DNA of 8,985 nt from an uncultured Prevotellaceae bacterium (GCA_946406585.1 CAMJLI010000074.1:1-8985); one strand, 5' to 3'. Shown: positions 1-8,300, numbered from the stretch's first letter. The notes: a model not told the origin generated them from the letters alone. Program-made: numbers and translations.

Positions 1-340
1 GGTGCAGTGCTCACGCAGCCTTACCGACGAACAGATAGCCCAAACTGTGGAGCAGATGCTGGCTAAGGCGCGACGTGGCGTGGTTCTCGTGTCGCCTGCC
101 ATTTCAAAAGGTGAGAAGGCAGTGATGAGGGCGGCACTTGATAGCAGTCTGCCTCTCATTTTTCTTACTCCTTGGGGCTTCAATGATTTTTCCAGACCAG
201 GTCATCAGTACTATGAAGCTTGTGCACAAGGGCGTTTCCTCATTCTCGCTCCATGGCCGCACGAGAACCAGAGCATCCCTTTGACTCGTGACATGTGTGT
301 GGCATTGAATGCTATGGCTTCTGCCGTCGCTAATGGATAG
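1..340 (+). CDS. 3' end of a hypothetical protein with a DprA/SMF-like nucleotide-binding look (5' truncated)
   Basis: About 112 residues are visible. The frame is already open at the left edge, so the GTG at position 2 is probably an internal valine codon rather than the start. The residues alternate hydrophobic strand-like stretches (GVVLVSPAIS, LPLIFLTPWGF, GRFLILAPWP) with an 'ISKGEK' turn. This resembles the Rossmann-like fold of DprA/SMF or lysine-decarboxylase-like proteins, in which a 'VSPGIS' type loop is followed by a 'GR.L..P' element. The resemblance is by eye and I cannot name the family or a function. The gene ends at a TAG at 338-340. It is separated from the sugar-degrading operon by 142 bases that contain that operon's own promoter, so it is probably an unrelated neighbour. 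An alternative is the C-terminal domain of a larger fusion whose front half lies outside the window. Confidence 0.55.
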   Translation, partial: VQCSRSLTDEQIAQTVEQMLAKARRGVVLVSPAISKGEKAVMRAALDSSLPLIFLTPWGFNDFSRPGHQYYEACAQGRFLILAPWPHENQSIPLTRDMCVALNAMASAVANG

Positions 341-429
341 CAAAAAGTGACATGTTTTTGTTTGTTAAGTAGTGTACTTATTGTTATTACATCCATTTCT
401 TGTGACTTTGCTTGATTTTTTGATGATTC

Positions 430-461
430 TTTGCTGTTGGGAGCAATTTTTTGTATATTTG
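430..461 (+). promoter_or_regulatory. Bacteroidota-type promoter for the glycoside hydrolase operon
   Basis: TTTG at 430-433 and TATATTTG at 454-461 match the -33 (TTTG) and -7 (TAnnTTTG) elements used by the primary sigma factor of Bacteroidota. The 20-base gap between them is within the usual range. Transcription would begin around 466-470, giving a short leader before the ATG at 483 or 498. No operator or riboswitch-like structure is evident between this promoter and the gene. It is the only convincing promoter seen ahead of the four-gene operon. Confidence 0.75.
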
Positions 462-482
462 CAAGAAATTACGTAAAACCTA

Positions 483-1769
483 ATGACAGAGAATATGAAA
501 AGCATTGTTAGCAAGGTGCTATTGCTGGTGATGGCAGTCATGTTGCCATTTGGGGTAGCCGATGCCGCCAAGCCAAAGAAAGTGCAGCAGACCGACCGGG
601 AGTACTGGGTGTCTGAAGCATACAAGATGGCACGTCCCGTGCTTGAGAACATGGCCAAGGGCGAGTTGCAAAAAAACATGATGACCGAATATAGTCCGAG
701 TTTCGACAACCGCAACCGCAAGGTGGTGTTCATGGAGACATTCGGGCGTCTCATGGCAGGCATAGCTCCCTGGTTGTCGTTGCCCGATGATGACACGCCA
801 GAGGGAGTGCAGCGGAAGCAGCTGCGCGAGTGGGCGTTAGCCAGTTACAAGAACGCCGTTGACCCCTCCTCGCCCGACTATCTGTTGTGGCAGGGAGCAG
901 GGCAAGCCCTTGTGGATGCCGCATACGTGGCAGAAAGTTTCCTCAGGGCATACGACAGCCTGTGGTTGCCGCTCGACGAGGTCACCAAGCAGCGGTATGT
1001 GAAGGAGTTCACCGGTCTGAGGCGAGTGGACCCGCCTTACACCAACTGGTTCCTCTTCTCATCAGTGATAGAGAGTTTCCTTGCCAAGGCAGGAGCGCCC
1101 TACGACGAGTTCCGTGTCAATACCGCCTGCCGCAAGGTGGAAGAGTGGTATGTGGGCGACGGGTGGTATGCCGACGGGCCGGTCTTTGCATTCGACTACT
1201 ACACCAGTTATGTCTTCCATGCCATGTATCTCGAGACGCTGCAGGCAATGGTGGACGCCAAGGCCAACACGCGAATAGACTACAAGAAATACCATGCAAG
1301 GGCACTCAAGAGAGCACAGAAGTTCGCCATCATCCTCGAACGCTTCATCTCGCCAGAGGGCACATTCCCCGTCATTGGAAGAAGCACGCCATACAGGTTG
1401 GCAGCCATGCAGCCGCTTGCACTCATGGCATGGTATCAGACGCTGCCCGCAGAACTGCCCAACGGCCAGGTGCGTGCTGCACTGACAAAGGTGATGCACC
1501 GGATGTACGACTATCAAGACAACTACAACAGCGGCGGCTACCTCACCATCGGCTTCTGTGGAAAGCAGCCGGAGACAGCCGACTGGTACACCAACAACGG
1601 AAGCCTGTACATGACATCATTGGCGTTCATGCCCCTCGGGCTGCCAGCCGACCATCCTTTCTGGAAAGACGAGCCGCTGCCCTGGACCCAGGTGAAGGCA
1701 TGGGGCGGACAGCCATTCCCCAAAGACCACCGGTGGGCAGACGACCCGAAGACACCCGACAAGTGGTGA
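483..1769 (+). CDS. DUF2264 domain-containing secreted protein, probable uronic-acid or glycan hydrolase
   Basis: This 428-residue protein looks like the DUF2264 family. The conserved-looking blocks run from about residue 40 to 395: 'METFGRLMAGIAPWL' (84-98), 'YTNWFLFSSVIESFL' (186-200), 'WYVGDGWYADGP' (222-233), 'PEGTFPVIGRSTPYR' (291-305) and 'TNNGSLYMTSLAFMPLGL' (370-387). They alternate with helices as in an (alpha/alpha) barrel. From memory, DUF2264 proteins occur in Bacteroidota glycan-degradation loci and some have been linked to beta-glucuronidase activity (possibly family GH154); I am unsure of that assignment and cannot name catalytic residues. A signal peptide spans residues 6-28, with cleavage likely after VADA. 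The in-frame ATG at 498 gives a more typical signal peptide (MKSIVSK...) than the ATG at 483, so either may be the true start. It is the first gene of the operon, 37 bases before the GH105 gene. There is no lipobox, so it is expected to be soluble in the periplasm. Confidence 0.85.
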   Translation: MTENMKSIVSKVLLLVMAVMLPFGVADAAKPKKVQQTDREYWVSEAYKMARPVLENMAKGELQKNMMTEYSPSFDNRNRKVVFMETFGRLMAGIAPWLSLPDDDTPEGVQRKQLREWALASYKNAVDPSSPDYLLWQGAGQALVDAAYVAESFLRAYDSLWLPLDEVTKQRYVKEFTGLRRVDPPYTNWFLFSSVIESFLAKAGAPYDEFRVNTACRKVEEWYVGDGWYADGPVFAFDYYTSYVFHAMYLETLQAMVDAKANTRIDYKKYHARALKRAQKFAIILERFISPEGTFPVIGRSTPYRLAAMQPLALMAWYQTLPAELPNGQVRAALTKVMHRMYDYQDNYNSGGYLTIGFCGKQPETADWYTNNGSLYMTSLAFMPLGLPADHPFWKDEPLPWTQVKAWGGQPFPKDHRWADDPKTPDKW

Positions 1770-1806
1770 AACAAGATTCAAGGAACCCATTTACAAAACC
1801 CCCGAT

Positions 1807-2985
1807 ATGAAAAAGACAATAATGGTGTGCCTCGTTGCCCTGCTGGCCACATCCGCCATGGCAGCCACACACTGCAAGAAGGCACAAAAGGTGATAGGCA
1901 TCATCGACAAGGTGAACACATATTGGCAGACCAACCATCCTGCCGAGGTGCATGCTTTCTGGGACAATGCCGCATACCACACCGGCAACATGGAGGCTTA
2001 CCTGCTGACGGGAGAGCAACGATACCTGGACTATTCGCTGCTATGGGCAGAGCACAACAACTGGATGGGAGCCACGGAGACCAATCCGTCATTGTGGGAA
2101 TACAAGACATACGGAGAAGACCAGCGTCATGTGCTCTTTGGCGACTGGCAGATATGCTTCCAGACGTATATCGACCTCTATTGGAATGTCATGGGCACTT
2201 TCGGACAGCCGGCAGCAGGGAAGAAGCGAGTGCCGCTGCACGACAATCCTGCAAGACGCATCGCGCGCGCCAAAGAGGTGATGGGCTATGAGGCATATTC
2301 CAGAGCCAACGACTATTGGTGGTGGGCAGACGCCCTCTACATGGTGATGCCGGTGATGACAAAGATGTACAAGCTCACCGGCGACGAGACATATCTCGAC
2401 AAGCTCTATGATAACATCCTCTATACCGACAGCATAATGCTCGACCGGGAGACAGGCATATATTTCCGCGACGGCAAGTATGTCTACCCCAAGCACAAGA
2501 CTGCCAGCGGGAAGAAAGACTTCTGGGCACGTGGTGACGGTTGGGTGCTCGCCGGACTTGCCAAGGTGCTCAAGGACATGCCCCAGGGCTATGCTCACAG
2601 GCAGTTCTTCGTCGACAAATACGTGAGACTGGCAAATGCCGTGGCAGGATTGCAACAGAAGGAGGGCTACTGGACACGTTCGATGATGGACCCGGAACAA
2701 GCACCAGGACCGGAGACCAGCGGCACGGCATTCTTCACCTACGGTATACTGTGGGGCGTGAACAATGGGTACTTGCCCAAGAAGCAGTTCAAGCCCGTCA
2801 TCAAAAAGGCGTGGAAATACCTCACCACGACAGCACTGCAAGCAGACGGAAAAGTGGGGTATGTGCAACCCATAGGCGAGAAAGCCATCCCCGGGCAGGT
2901 GGTGGATGCCAACAGCCAGGCCAACTTCGGGGTGGGGGCCTTCCTGCTCGCCGCTTGCGAATACGTGAGATACATCGACAAATAA
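1807..2985 (+). CDS. GH105 family unsaturated rhamnogalacturonyl/glucuronyl hydrolase
   Basis: This 392-residue protein matches the GH88/GH105 (alpha/alpha)6-barrel family (Pfam Glyco_hydro_88) at about the usual length. These enzymes hydrate and release the 4,5-unsaturated uronic acid left at the non-reducing end by polysaccharide lyases. Recognisable elements are 'FWDNAAYHTGNMEAY' (51-65), the general-acid motif 'WWWADALYM' (171-179) with likely catalytic Asp175, 'ARGDGWVLAGL' (241-251) and 'GPETSGTAFFTYGILWG' near the end. Subtilis-type enzymes such as YteR carry RGNGW at the second site, so RGDGW is a small variation. The N-terminus (MKKTIMVCLVALLATSAMA) is a Sec signal with cleavage probable around residue 19; Cys23 is not in a lipobox. 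The leader before the ATG is A/C-rich without Shine-Dalgarno, as is normal in Bacteroidota. The exact substrate (unsaturated GalA-rhamnose from pectin or unsaturated GlcA from arabinogalactan) cannot be told from sequence alone. Confidence 0.93.
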   Translation: MKKTIMVCLVALLATSAMAATHCKKAQKVIGIIDKVNTYWQTNHPAEVHAFWDNAAYHTGNMEAYLLTGEQRYLDYSLLWAEHNNWMGATETNPSLWEYKTYGEDQRHVLFGDWQICFQTYIDLYWNVMGTFGQPAAGKKRVPLHDNPARRIARAKEVMGYEAYSRANDYWWWADALYMVMPVMTKMYKLTGDETYLDKLYDNILYTDSIMLDRETGIYFRDGKYVYPKHKTASGKKDFWARGDGWVLAGLAKVLKDMPQGYAHRQFFVDKYVRLANAVAGLQQKEGYWTRSMMDPEQAPGPETSGTAFFTYGILWGVNNGYLPKKQFKPVIKKAWKYLTTTALQADGKVGYVQPIGEKAIPGQVVDANSQANFGVGAFLLAACEYVRYIDK

Positions 2986-3006
2986 ACCTACCTTAAACAT
3001 ACCAAG

Positions 3007-6000
3007 ATGAATAAAAGACTATTCTTTCTGCTCGCATTGGCCATTCCAGGTGTGATGGCAATGGCAGACAACGAACCTACGTTCACGGAATGGCACGACA
3101 TGCAGGTGAACGACATCAACAGGTTCAAGCCGCATACGTCGTTCTTCGCATACGAGAACATTCAGGTGGCAAGAGAAGGCAACATGAAAGCTTCAGAAAA
3201 CTACCTCTCGATAGAGGGTGAGTGGAATTTCAAATGGGTGGAGCATGCCGACCAGAGACCCACCGACTTCTACGCTACTGACTACGATGACAAGTCATGG
3301 GGCAAGATGAAAGTGCCGGGAATGTGGGAACTCAATGGATATGGAGACCCCATCTATGTGAACATCGGCTTCCCGTGGAGAGGGCATTTCGAGAGCAAGC
3401 CACCAGAGGTGCCCACTCGCGACAACCATGTGGGCAGTTACAGGCGCACGATACACATCCCCGACAGTTGGGACGGAAAACAGGTGATTGCCCACTTCGG
3501 CTCGGTCACCTCGTGCATGTACCTCTGGGTCAACGGCCATTTCGTGGGCTATACCGAAGACAGCAAGATGGCGGCAGAGTTTGACATCACGCCTTATCTC
3601 CAGAAGGGCGACAACCTGATGGCTTTCCAGGTGTTCAGATGGTGCGACGGCACATATTGCGAGGACCAGGACTTCTGGCGGCTCTCGGGCGTGGCAAGAG
3701 ACAGCTACCTCTATGCCCGTGACAAGAAAATACATGTCAACGACATACGCATCACCCCCGACCTGATCAACGACTACCGTGATGGCGTGCTCGATGTGAA
3801 GGTGGACGTGGAGGGAGCATGCAACCTCACTTTCGAACTCTTCGATGCAGATGGGAAATCGGTTGCCTTGAAGACCTTGGACAAGGTGACAGGACCTACT
3901 TCCACCACCATCGAGATGAAAAACCCACACAAATGGTCTGCCGAGACACCTTATCTCTATACTCTGGTGGTGTGTCCCACAACCCCCACGGCGCGCTATA
4001 CGGCATACGAGGCAATACCACAGAAGGTGGGATTCAGGAAGGTGGAGATACACAAGTCGATGAGTGCCATGATGCTGGTGAACGGCGAGCCCATATACAT
4101 CAAGGGAGCCGACAGGCATGAACTCGACCCCGATGGAGGTTATGTGGTGTCAAGGGAGCGCATGATAGAAGACATCAAGTTGATGAAGAGATTCAACATC
4201 AACGCCGTGCGTACCTGCCACTATACCGACGACCCGGTGTGGTACGACCTCTGCGACGAATATGGAATATACCTCTGCGCCGAGGCCAACCAGGAATCGC
4301 ATGGTTTCGGATACCGTCAAGACTCCGAGGCCAAGAAGCCGCAGTTCGCCCTGCAGATACTGCAACGCAACCAGCACAATGTGTGTGTGAACTTCAACCA
4401 CCCAAGCGTCATAATATGGTCGCTTGGCAACGAGACGGTGGACGGGCCAAACTTCACTGCGGCCTACCAGTGGATAAAGTCCGTAGACCTCAGCAGACCG
4501 GTGCATTGGGAGCAGGCTGGCAGTGGTGCGAACACCGACATCAGGTGCCCGATGTACCCAAGCCAGAAATGGTGTGAACAATATGCCATGAGCCAGAAGC
4601 CAGAAGACCAAAAACCACTCATACTATGCGAATACAGCCATGCCATGGGCAACTCATGCGGTGGCTTCAAGGAATATTGGGACTTGGTGAGAAGACATGT
4701 CAAATTCCAAGGAGGGTTCATCTGGGACTTCGTTGACCAAGCACTTCATGGCAAGGATGCCCAAGGCAGGGACATATACACCTATGGAGGCGACTACAAC
4801 ACATACGATGCATCCGACAACAACTTCAACTGCAATGGACTTGTCAGTCCTGACAGGAAGCCAAACCCACACCTCTATGAGGTGGGATATTTCTACCAGA
4901 ATGTTTGGGCCACCTTGATAGGCGTGGAAAACGGACAGACAAAGGTTAGGGTGCGCAACGAGTTCTTCTTTAAAAACCTTGACAATGTGAAACTTGTATG
5001 GACCCTGATGGTTGGAGGCGTGGCTGCAAAGACTGGTGAAATCGCGCAACTTGACGTGCAGCCCAAGGAGTTTAAGGACATGCTCATACCCGTAGACCTG
5101 TCAGCCGCTTACGAAGGAGAGCCAATGCTCAACATCGACTTCGTGCTAAAGAAGGCAGAGCCACTCATGGAAGCAGGACAGACAATAGCATACGAGCAGC
5201 TCAAGGCTTCCGAGTATTCCATGGCCATGAAGATGAACGTGCCTTGGAAAAAGTCGCTGAAAGTCTCGAATAGCAAGAAATCTTCCGTCATCAGTATTTC
5301 TTGCGAGGGCGTGGATGTGGCATTCGACAAGAACACCGGCTTCTTATGCAGATACGTGGTTGACGGACAGTCGTTCCTTGGCGATGGTGGCATGATGAAA
5401 CCCAATTTCTGGAGGGCAGTCACCGACAACGACATGGGAGCAGGACTGCAAAGAAGGTATAAGGCATGGAGAAATCCAGCCATGAACCTGGTTGAACTGA
5501 CCACCAAGAAGAAAACCTCGACCTATGGCAAAGTGCTTAGCAACGATGTGGTGGTGACGGCAAGGTATGAAATGCCAGACGTGAAGGCCACCCTGACAAT
5601 GACCTATATTGTAAATGCCAATGGCGCCATTTCCGTAACCGAGGACATGAAGACCGAGGAGGGAGCAAAGGTAGGCAACCCGCTGCGTTTTGGAATGGTG
5701 ATGCAAATGCCATACAATTTGGACAACAGCAAGTTCTATGGCCGTGGACCGGTGGAGAATTATGCCGACCGCAAATTGTCACAACGCATAGGCATATACA
5801 ACCAGAGTGCCGATGAGCAGTTCTATCCATACGTAAGGCCACAGGAGACAGGCACCAAGACCGACATCAGGTGGTGGAGACAGCTGAACTCAGCCAACCA
5901 AGGCTTCCTCGTCCAAGCAGAGAAGCCTTTCGCAGCCAGCGCGCTGCATTATGATGTGGAGACACTTGACGAGGGAGATGACAAGGGACAGCGACACTCG

Positions 6001-6189
6001 CCACAGATGCCAAAGTCGAAATTCACCAATCTATTCATCGATGGAGAGCATGCCGGCGTGGGTGGAATAGACACTTGGAGCCCGAATGCCGAAGCCCTGC
6101 CACAATATAGGGTGACATACGGAAACCGCTCATTCTCATTCAGCATACTGCCAACATCCCGTGAAGATGCTCTGTCGACAAGCAAATAA
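3007..6189 (+). CDS. GH2 beta-galactosidase, LacZ-like, secreted
   Basis: This 1060-residue protein has the full LacZ-type architecture. After a signal peptide (residues 1 to about 20, cleavage near AMA-D) come a GH2 jelly-roll domain (about 55-235, ending 'DQDFWRLSGVARD'), an Ig-like domain (about 240-350), a TIM barrel (about 355-640), a second Ig-like linker and the beta-sandwich small-chain domain (about 770-1050). In the barrel, 'GADRHE', 'EANQESHGF', 'SLGNE' with acid/base Glu476, and 'LCEYSHAMGNS' with nucleophile Glu542 align with E. coli LacZ Glu461 and Glu537. In the last domain 'FWRAVTDND' (801-809), 'YGRGPVENY' (from 911) and 'GGIDTWSP' are present; Trp1024 aligns with LacZ Trp999, a galactose-binding residue. 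It should remove terminal beta-galactose in the periplasm. Bacteroidota members of this group usually serve plant galactans or arabinogalactans rather than lactose, and the operon supports that. No frameshift or missing key residue was seen. Confidence 0.97.
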   Translation: MNKRLFFLLALAIPGVMAMADNEPTFTEWHDMQVNDINRFKPHTSFFAYENIQVAREGNMKASENYLSIEGEWNFKWVEHADQRPTDFYATDYDDKSWGKMKVPGMWELNGYGDPIYVNIGFPWRGHFESKPPEVPTRDNHVGSYRRTIHIPDSWDGKQVIAHFGSVTSCMYLWVNGHFVGYTEDSKMAAEFDITPYLQKGDNLMAFQVFRWCDGTYCEDQDFWRLSGVARDSYLYARDKKIHVNDIRITPDLINDYRDGVLDVKVDVEGACNLTFELFDADGKSVALKTLDKVTGPTSTTIEMKNPHKWSAETPYLYTLVVCPTTPTARYTAYEAIPQKVGFRKVEIHKSMSAMMLVNGEPIYIKGADRHELDPDGGYVVSRERMIEDIKLMKRFNINAVRTCHYTDDPVWYDLCDEYGIYLCAEANQESHGFGYRQDSEAKKPQFALQILQRNQHNVCVNFNHPSVIIWSLGNETVDGPNFTAAYQWIKSVDLSRPVHWEQAGSGANTDIRCPMYPSQKWCEQYAMSQKPEDQKPLILCEYSHAMGNSCGGFKEYWDLVRRHVKFQGGFIWDFVDQALHGKDAQGRDIYTYGGDYNTYDASDNNFNCNGLVSPDRKPNPHLYEVGYFYQNVWATLIGVENGQTKVRVRNEFFFKNLDNVKLVWTLMVGGVAAKTGEIAQLDVQPKEFKDMLIPVDLSAAYEGEPMLNIDFVLKKAEPLMEAGQTIAYEQLKASEYSMAMKMNVPWKKSLKVSNSKKSSVISISCEGVDVAFDKNTGFLCRYVVDGQSFLGDGGMMKPNFWRAVTDNDMGAGLQRRYKAWRNPAMNLVELTTKKKTSTYGKVLSNDVVVTARYEMPDVKATLTMTYIVNANGAISVTEDMKTEEGAKVGNPLRFGMVMQMPYNLDNSKFYGRGPVENYADRKLSQRIGIYNQSADEQFYPYVRPQETGTKTDIRWWRQLNSANQGFLVQAEKPFAASALHYDVETLDEGDDKGQRHSPQMPKSKFTNLFIDGEHAGVGGIDTWSPNAEALPQYRVTYGNRSFSFSILPTSREDALSTSK

Positions 6190-6217
6190 TGACCATAACA
6201 ACAATCATAATTAAAAC

Positions 6218-8152
6218 ATGAAAAAACAAACTATTGCAACACTTGCACTTGCGGCGGCATTTGCCATGAACGCGAGCGCACAACGCCAGCTCCTGGTGCA
6301 AGCCAACAAGCCTGGTGCCGTGATTCAGCCAACAATGTATGGCATCTTTTTTGAGGACATCAACTTCGGAGCTGACGGAGGACTGTATGCCGAGATGGTG
6401 CAAAACCGCTCCTTCGAGTTCCCCGACAAGCTGATGGGATGGAATGTCTTTGGTGATGTGAAGGTGGCTGACACCAAGCCCGCCTTCGACCGCAACCCAC
6501 ATTATGTGGTGCTTGCAGACCCGGGGCATGCACACAAGCGCACAGGAATAGAGAACAGGGGATTCTTCGGAATGGGATTCAAGAAAGGCATGACGTATGA
6601 CTTCTCTGTCTTTGCCCGGCTCCACAAGGCTGGAGACGCCAAGGCACGCATCAGGGTGGAACTGGTGAACTCACGCAACAATGTGGTGGAAAAGGCGGAT
6701 GTGAACATCGACAGCAAGGACTGGAAGAAATACACTTGCAGCCTGAAGTCGAATGTCACTGACCCCAATGGCCTGATGCGCATCTTCCTCGCGTCGGCAG
6801 AAGGAGTGGAACTCGACCATGTGTCGCTTTTCCCAGAAGACAACTGGAATGGACTGAGAGCCGACCTGGTGAAAGACCTCGAGGACCTGCATCCGGGAAT
6901 CTTCCGCTTCCCTGGCGGCTGCATCGTGGAAGGCACCGACCTGGCTTCACGCTATCAGTGGAAAAACTCCGTAGGACAGGTGGAGAACAGACCGCTCAAC
7001 GAGAACCGCTGGAACTACACCTTCCCTCACAGGATGTATCCCAACTATTTCCAGACTTACGGCATGGGATTCTATGAGTTCTTCCTGCTCTCCGAGAAGA
7101 TAGGTGCAGAACCACTGCCGGTGGTGAGCTGTGGATTGGCTTGCCAATACCAGAACGACGACATCAAGGCCCATGTGGCTTTGGAAGACCTGCAGCCTTA
7201 TGTTGACGACGCCCTCGACCTCATCGAGTTTGCCAATGGAGGCACCGACACCAAGTGGGGCAAGCTGAGAGTCGACATGGGTCATCCCGCACCTTTCAAC
7301 CTCAAGCAAATCGGCGTGGGCAACGAGCAATGGGGAGAATTGTATCCCGTCCGCCTCGAACAGTTTGTGAAGGCCATACGTGCAAAATACCCACAGATGC
7401 TCATCTGCGGCAGCAGCGGTCCTTTGGCAGAGGGCAATGACTTCGACTATGGATGGAAAGAGATGAAACGCCTGAAGGTGGATCTCGTGGACGAGCATTA
7501 CTATAAGCCGCCACAGTGGTTCTTCGACAATGCCGGACGCTATGACAACTACGACCGCAAGGGTCCAAAGGTGTTTGCTGGTGAATATGCTGCTCATGGC
7601 AAGGGAGCTCGTGAGGTGAACAACTGGGAAGCCGCTCTATCCGAGGCAGCCTTCATGACGGGTCTGGAGCGCAACGCAGACGTGGTATACCAAGCCACCT
7701 ACGCGCCACTTTTTGCACATGTGGATGGATGGCAGTGGAGGCCCGACCTCATCTGGTTTGACAACCTCACCTCGGCACGCACGCCCAACTGGTATGTGCA
7801 GATGCTTTATGGCACCAACAAGGGCACCAATGTGCTTAAGATGACGGAAGACGGCAAGGCAGTAGAGGGCAAGGACGGACTTTATGCCACGGCGGCACTC
7901 GACAAGGATGTGAAGCAATACATCGTCAAGCTGGCCAATTCTGCAAAGACCAGCCAAAAGGTGACCATCACTTTCAAGGGCCTGAAGAATGTGAATGCTG
8001 TAAAGGCCACTGTCCTTGCAGGAAACGACGACATGGAAAACTTCGTTGGCAAGGCTGAGAATATCAAGCCCACAACATCGTCGTTGCAAGGCGATGGCAA
8101 CACCCTCACGGTGGAAGTGCCGGCAAGGGCTTTCATGGTGCTCAGATTCTAA
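6218..8152 (+). CDS. GH51 alpha-L-arabinofuranosidase, secreted
   Basis: This 644-residue protein matches the longer Bacteroidota type of GH51 arabinofuranosidase. A signal peptide (cleavage after ASA at about residue 21) precedes 'PTMYGIFFEDINFGADGGLYAE', the first strand of the barrel. An inserted carbohydrate-binding-like beta-sandwich (about residues 65-205, ending 'VELDHVSLFP') follows. The barrel then continues with 'LHPGIFRFPGGCIVEG', the acid/base motif 'IGVGNEQWGE' with Glu370, 'DEHYY' (425-429), and 'FAGEYAAHG' with likely nucleophile Glu456. The C-terminal part (about 540-644) is the usual beta-sandwich. The reaction is release of terminal alpha-L-arabinofuranose from arabinan, arabinogalactan or arabinoxylan. 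It is the last gene of the operon, 28 bases after the GH2 gene, and ends 36 bases before a terminator hairpin. Catalytic residues are assigned by motif. Some sequences of this type are annotated as GH51 with an N-terminal CBM4/9-like domain. Confidence 0.96.
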   Translation: MKKQTIATLALAAAFAMNASAQRQLLVQANKPGAVIQPTMYGIFFEDINFGADGGLYAEMVQNRSFEFPDKLMGWNVFGDVKVADTKPAFDRNPHYVVLADPGHAHKRTGIENRGFFGMGFKKGMTYDFSVFARLHKAGDAKARIRVELVNSRNNVVEKADVNIDSKDWKKYTCSLKSNVTDPNGLMRIFLASAEGVELDHVSLFPEDNWNGLRADLVKDLEDLHPGIFRFPGGCIVEGTDLASRYQWKNSVGQVENRPLNENRWNYTFPHRMYPNYFQTYGMGFYEFFLLSEKIGAEPLPVVSCGLACQYQNDDIKAHVALEDLQPYVDDALDLIEFANGGTDTKWGKLRVDMGHPAPFNLKQIGVGNEQWGELYPVRLEQFVKAIRAKYPQMLICGSSGPLAEGNDFDYGWKEMKRLKVDLVDEHYYKPPQWFFDNAGRYDNYDRKGPKVFAGEYAAHGKGAREVNNWEAALSEAAFMTGLERNADVVYQATYAPLFAHVDGWQWRPDLIWFDNLTSARTPNWYVQMLYGTNKGTNVLKMTEDGKAVEGKDGLYATAALDKDVKQYIVKLANSAKTSQKVTITFKGLKNVNAVKATVLAGNDDMENFVGKAENIKPTTSSLQGDGNTLTVEVPARAFMVLRF

Positions 8153-8188
8153 GCTTGCAGCGATATTGCAAGAAATCATCCAACTAAC

Positions 8189-8238
8189 ATTGAAAAGGGG
8201 AAGCAAGCTCATCCAGCAGCATGCTTCCCTTTTTCAAT
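8189..8238 (+). terminator. Strong hairpin terminator of the glycoside hydrolase operon
   Basis: The arms 8189-8205 and 8222-8238 pair over 17 bases, with a single G-U wobble, around a 16-base loop. The stem joins an A-rich outer part to a GC-rich inner part (AAGGGGAAGC / GCTTCCCTTT), and the T run CCCTTTTT lies in the 3' arm. A further T-rich stretch (CTTTTCTTTTTT) begins about 10 bases downstream. The position 36 bases after the GH51 stop fits intrinsic termination. Because the arms are A-rich on one side and T-rich on the other, it could also work for transcription from the right, although no gene reading leftward was identified. Confidence 0.75.
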
Positions 8239-8300
8239 ATTGGTGCTTTTCTTTTTTCAACACTTTTCTTGGATTTTGCCGGCAGAAGCCACTTTTGCAG

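Larger units (their letters stand above)
483..8152 (+). other. Four-gene periplasmic glycan-degradation operon (DUF2264, GH105, GH2, GH51)
   Basis: Four genes lie on the same strand with gaps of 37, 21 and 28 bases, a promoter just upstream and a strong hairpin terminator just downstream. No internal promoter or terminator is evident in the short gaps. All four products have Sec-type signal peptides. The three recognised activities are beta-galactosidase, alpha-L-arabinofuranosidase and unsaturated uronyl hydrolase, which act on the non-reducing ends of pectic or arabinogalactan oligosaccharides. Their grouping suggests a polysaccharide utilisation locus or a satellite of one. No SusC/SusD, lyase, transporter or hybrid two-component or SusR-like regulator is present here. 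Confidence 0.8.

Noticed and set aside
341..363. Possible terminator hairpin CAAAAA / TTTTTG just after the first gene
   Set aside because: The stem is only six pairs, nearly all A-T, so it is too weak to call an intrinsic terminator.
887..1810. A 307-residue + strand frame overlapping the DUF2264 gene
   Set aside because: It is an Arg/His-rich shadow frame of the DUF2264 gene, with no family resemblance.
2089..3000. A long 303-residue frame on the - strand
   Set aside because: It is the antisense shadow of the GH105 gene, whose motifs and signal peptide are unambiguous; the product is His/Val/Cys-rich, typical of antisense translation.
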